Below the pieces are notes generated by a model, which was not told the origin of the DNA, made no database searches, and worked only from the letters and a program-made list of their open reading frames with translations. The position numbers and the translations under genes were made by a program. Positions 63,701 through 64,000 of a DNA stretch of 64,000 nucleotides are shown here, in pieces (the stretch's first letter is position 1; each line of letters starts with the position of its first letter). The stretch comes from Camarhynchus parvulus (taxonomy: Eukaryota > Chordata > Aves > Passeriformes > Thraupidae): positions 26,781,493 through 26,845,492 of the forward strand of contig NC_044573.1 in assembly GCF_901933205.1 (NCBI RefSeq). The letters are read 5' to 3'.

Positions 63701-64000
63701 GTGGAGTCAATGCTGACCATCAGATGAGTGCTGCCAGTGTTTATGCTGTTCAGGAAAAAGGCACTGGGAAACATTCTGTGAGTAGGGTTTTAACTCAAGT
63801 GTTTGCAAGAAACAGCAACAGCTTCAGCTTTTTTTTTTTCCCCTAAATGATTTTAGCTTCATCTTGATTCCATACTTAAAGGAGTCAATCTATGTGCTGG
63901 ATCACCTCAACTATATGCGTGTTTTTTTGTTTGTTTGTTTTGTTATATTGGAGGGTAAAGGAAAAGTGCTTGTAAATAGTTCCAGCACAAACTTCGAAAG
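57751..64000. other. Downstream DNA, no gene recognised
   Basis: AT-rich sequence with further AATAAA or ATTAAA hexamers, so part of it could be very long 3' UTR. No coding exon of a neighbouring gene is recognisable; I checked for MCFD2, expected downstream by mammalian synteny, and saw none. A CpG-containing GC-rich patch lies at 60717-60915 and a 16-bp duplication at 63557-63588. Confidence 0.5.
63557..63588. repeat. 16-bp perfect tandem duplication
   Basis: TCCTTGTTCTTCTAAA occurs at 63557-63572 and is repeated directly at 63573-63588 without mismatch. A recent slippage duplication with no visible function. Confidence 0.9.

Noticed and set aside
1..64000. Bacterial-type defence system, CRISPR array, integrated plasmid or phage
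   Set aside because: The sequence is vertebrate nuclear DNA with CR1 LINEs, LTRs and a spliced SOCS5 gene. No spaced direct-repeat array or prokaryotic gene cluster is present.

Overview
The window is nuclear DNA from a vertebrate, most likely a bird and probably a passerine. The evidence is: one gene with a CpG-island promoter, a 26-kb intron and a single coding exon; several decayed copies of the CR1 LINE that dominates bird genomes; and two solitary retroviral LTRs that resemble songbird LTR families (family identity is from memory, not searched). There are no bacterial operons, CRISPR arrays, or tRNA or rRNA genes.

The only gene I can name is SOCS5 (suppressor of cytokine signalling 5), on the + strand. 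Its CpG-island promoter spans about 26.48-27.56 kb and holds paired CCAAT boxes, YY1-like sites and a G-quadruplex motif. A short noncoding first exon ends at a good splice donor at 27124/27125. Intron 1 runs to an acceptor at 53380, followed 12 bases later by the ATG of an uninterrupted 536-codon reading frame (53393-55003). That frame carries the full N-terminal region, SH2 domain and SOCS box. A 3' UTR of about 1.3-2.7 kb follows, with at least two groups of poly(A) signals. miR-9 and miR-17-family seed matches lie only in the distal part.

Layout: 1-24.1 kb is intergenic, with no gene I can support. It holds an old CR1 scrap near 5.3 kb, a roughly 220-bp tandem repeat (7.70-8.63 kb) with a perfect ATTCC microsatellite inside it, and an AC-rich tract. 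At 24.1-26.44 kb there is a cluster of mobile elements, two CR1 fragments in the same orientation and a 610-bp solo LTR, abutting the SOCS5 CpG island. 27.1-53.4 kb is SOCS5 intron 1, with CR1 fragments at 37.2 and 42.0 kb and a 388-bp solo LTR at 39.5 kb. 55.0-57.8 kb is the 3' UTR. 57.8-64 kb is downstream DNA without a recognisable gene.

I did not find a previously undescribed multi-gene system. The most useful non-routine observations are the LTR next to the promoter with an intact 6-bp target-site duplication, an 11-codon upstream ORF made partly from a duplicated GC-rich segment in the leader, the layout of poly(A) signals relative to microRNA sites, and the satellite-like repeat with its embedded ATTCC expansion. 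Most other open frames are short, overlap one another or lie inside repeats, and are not credible genes.
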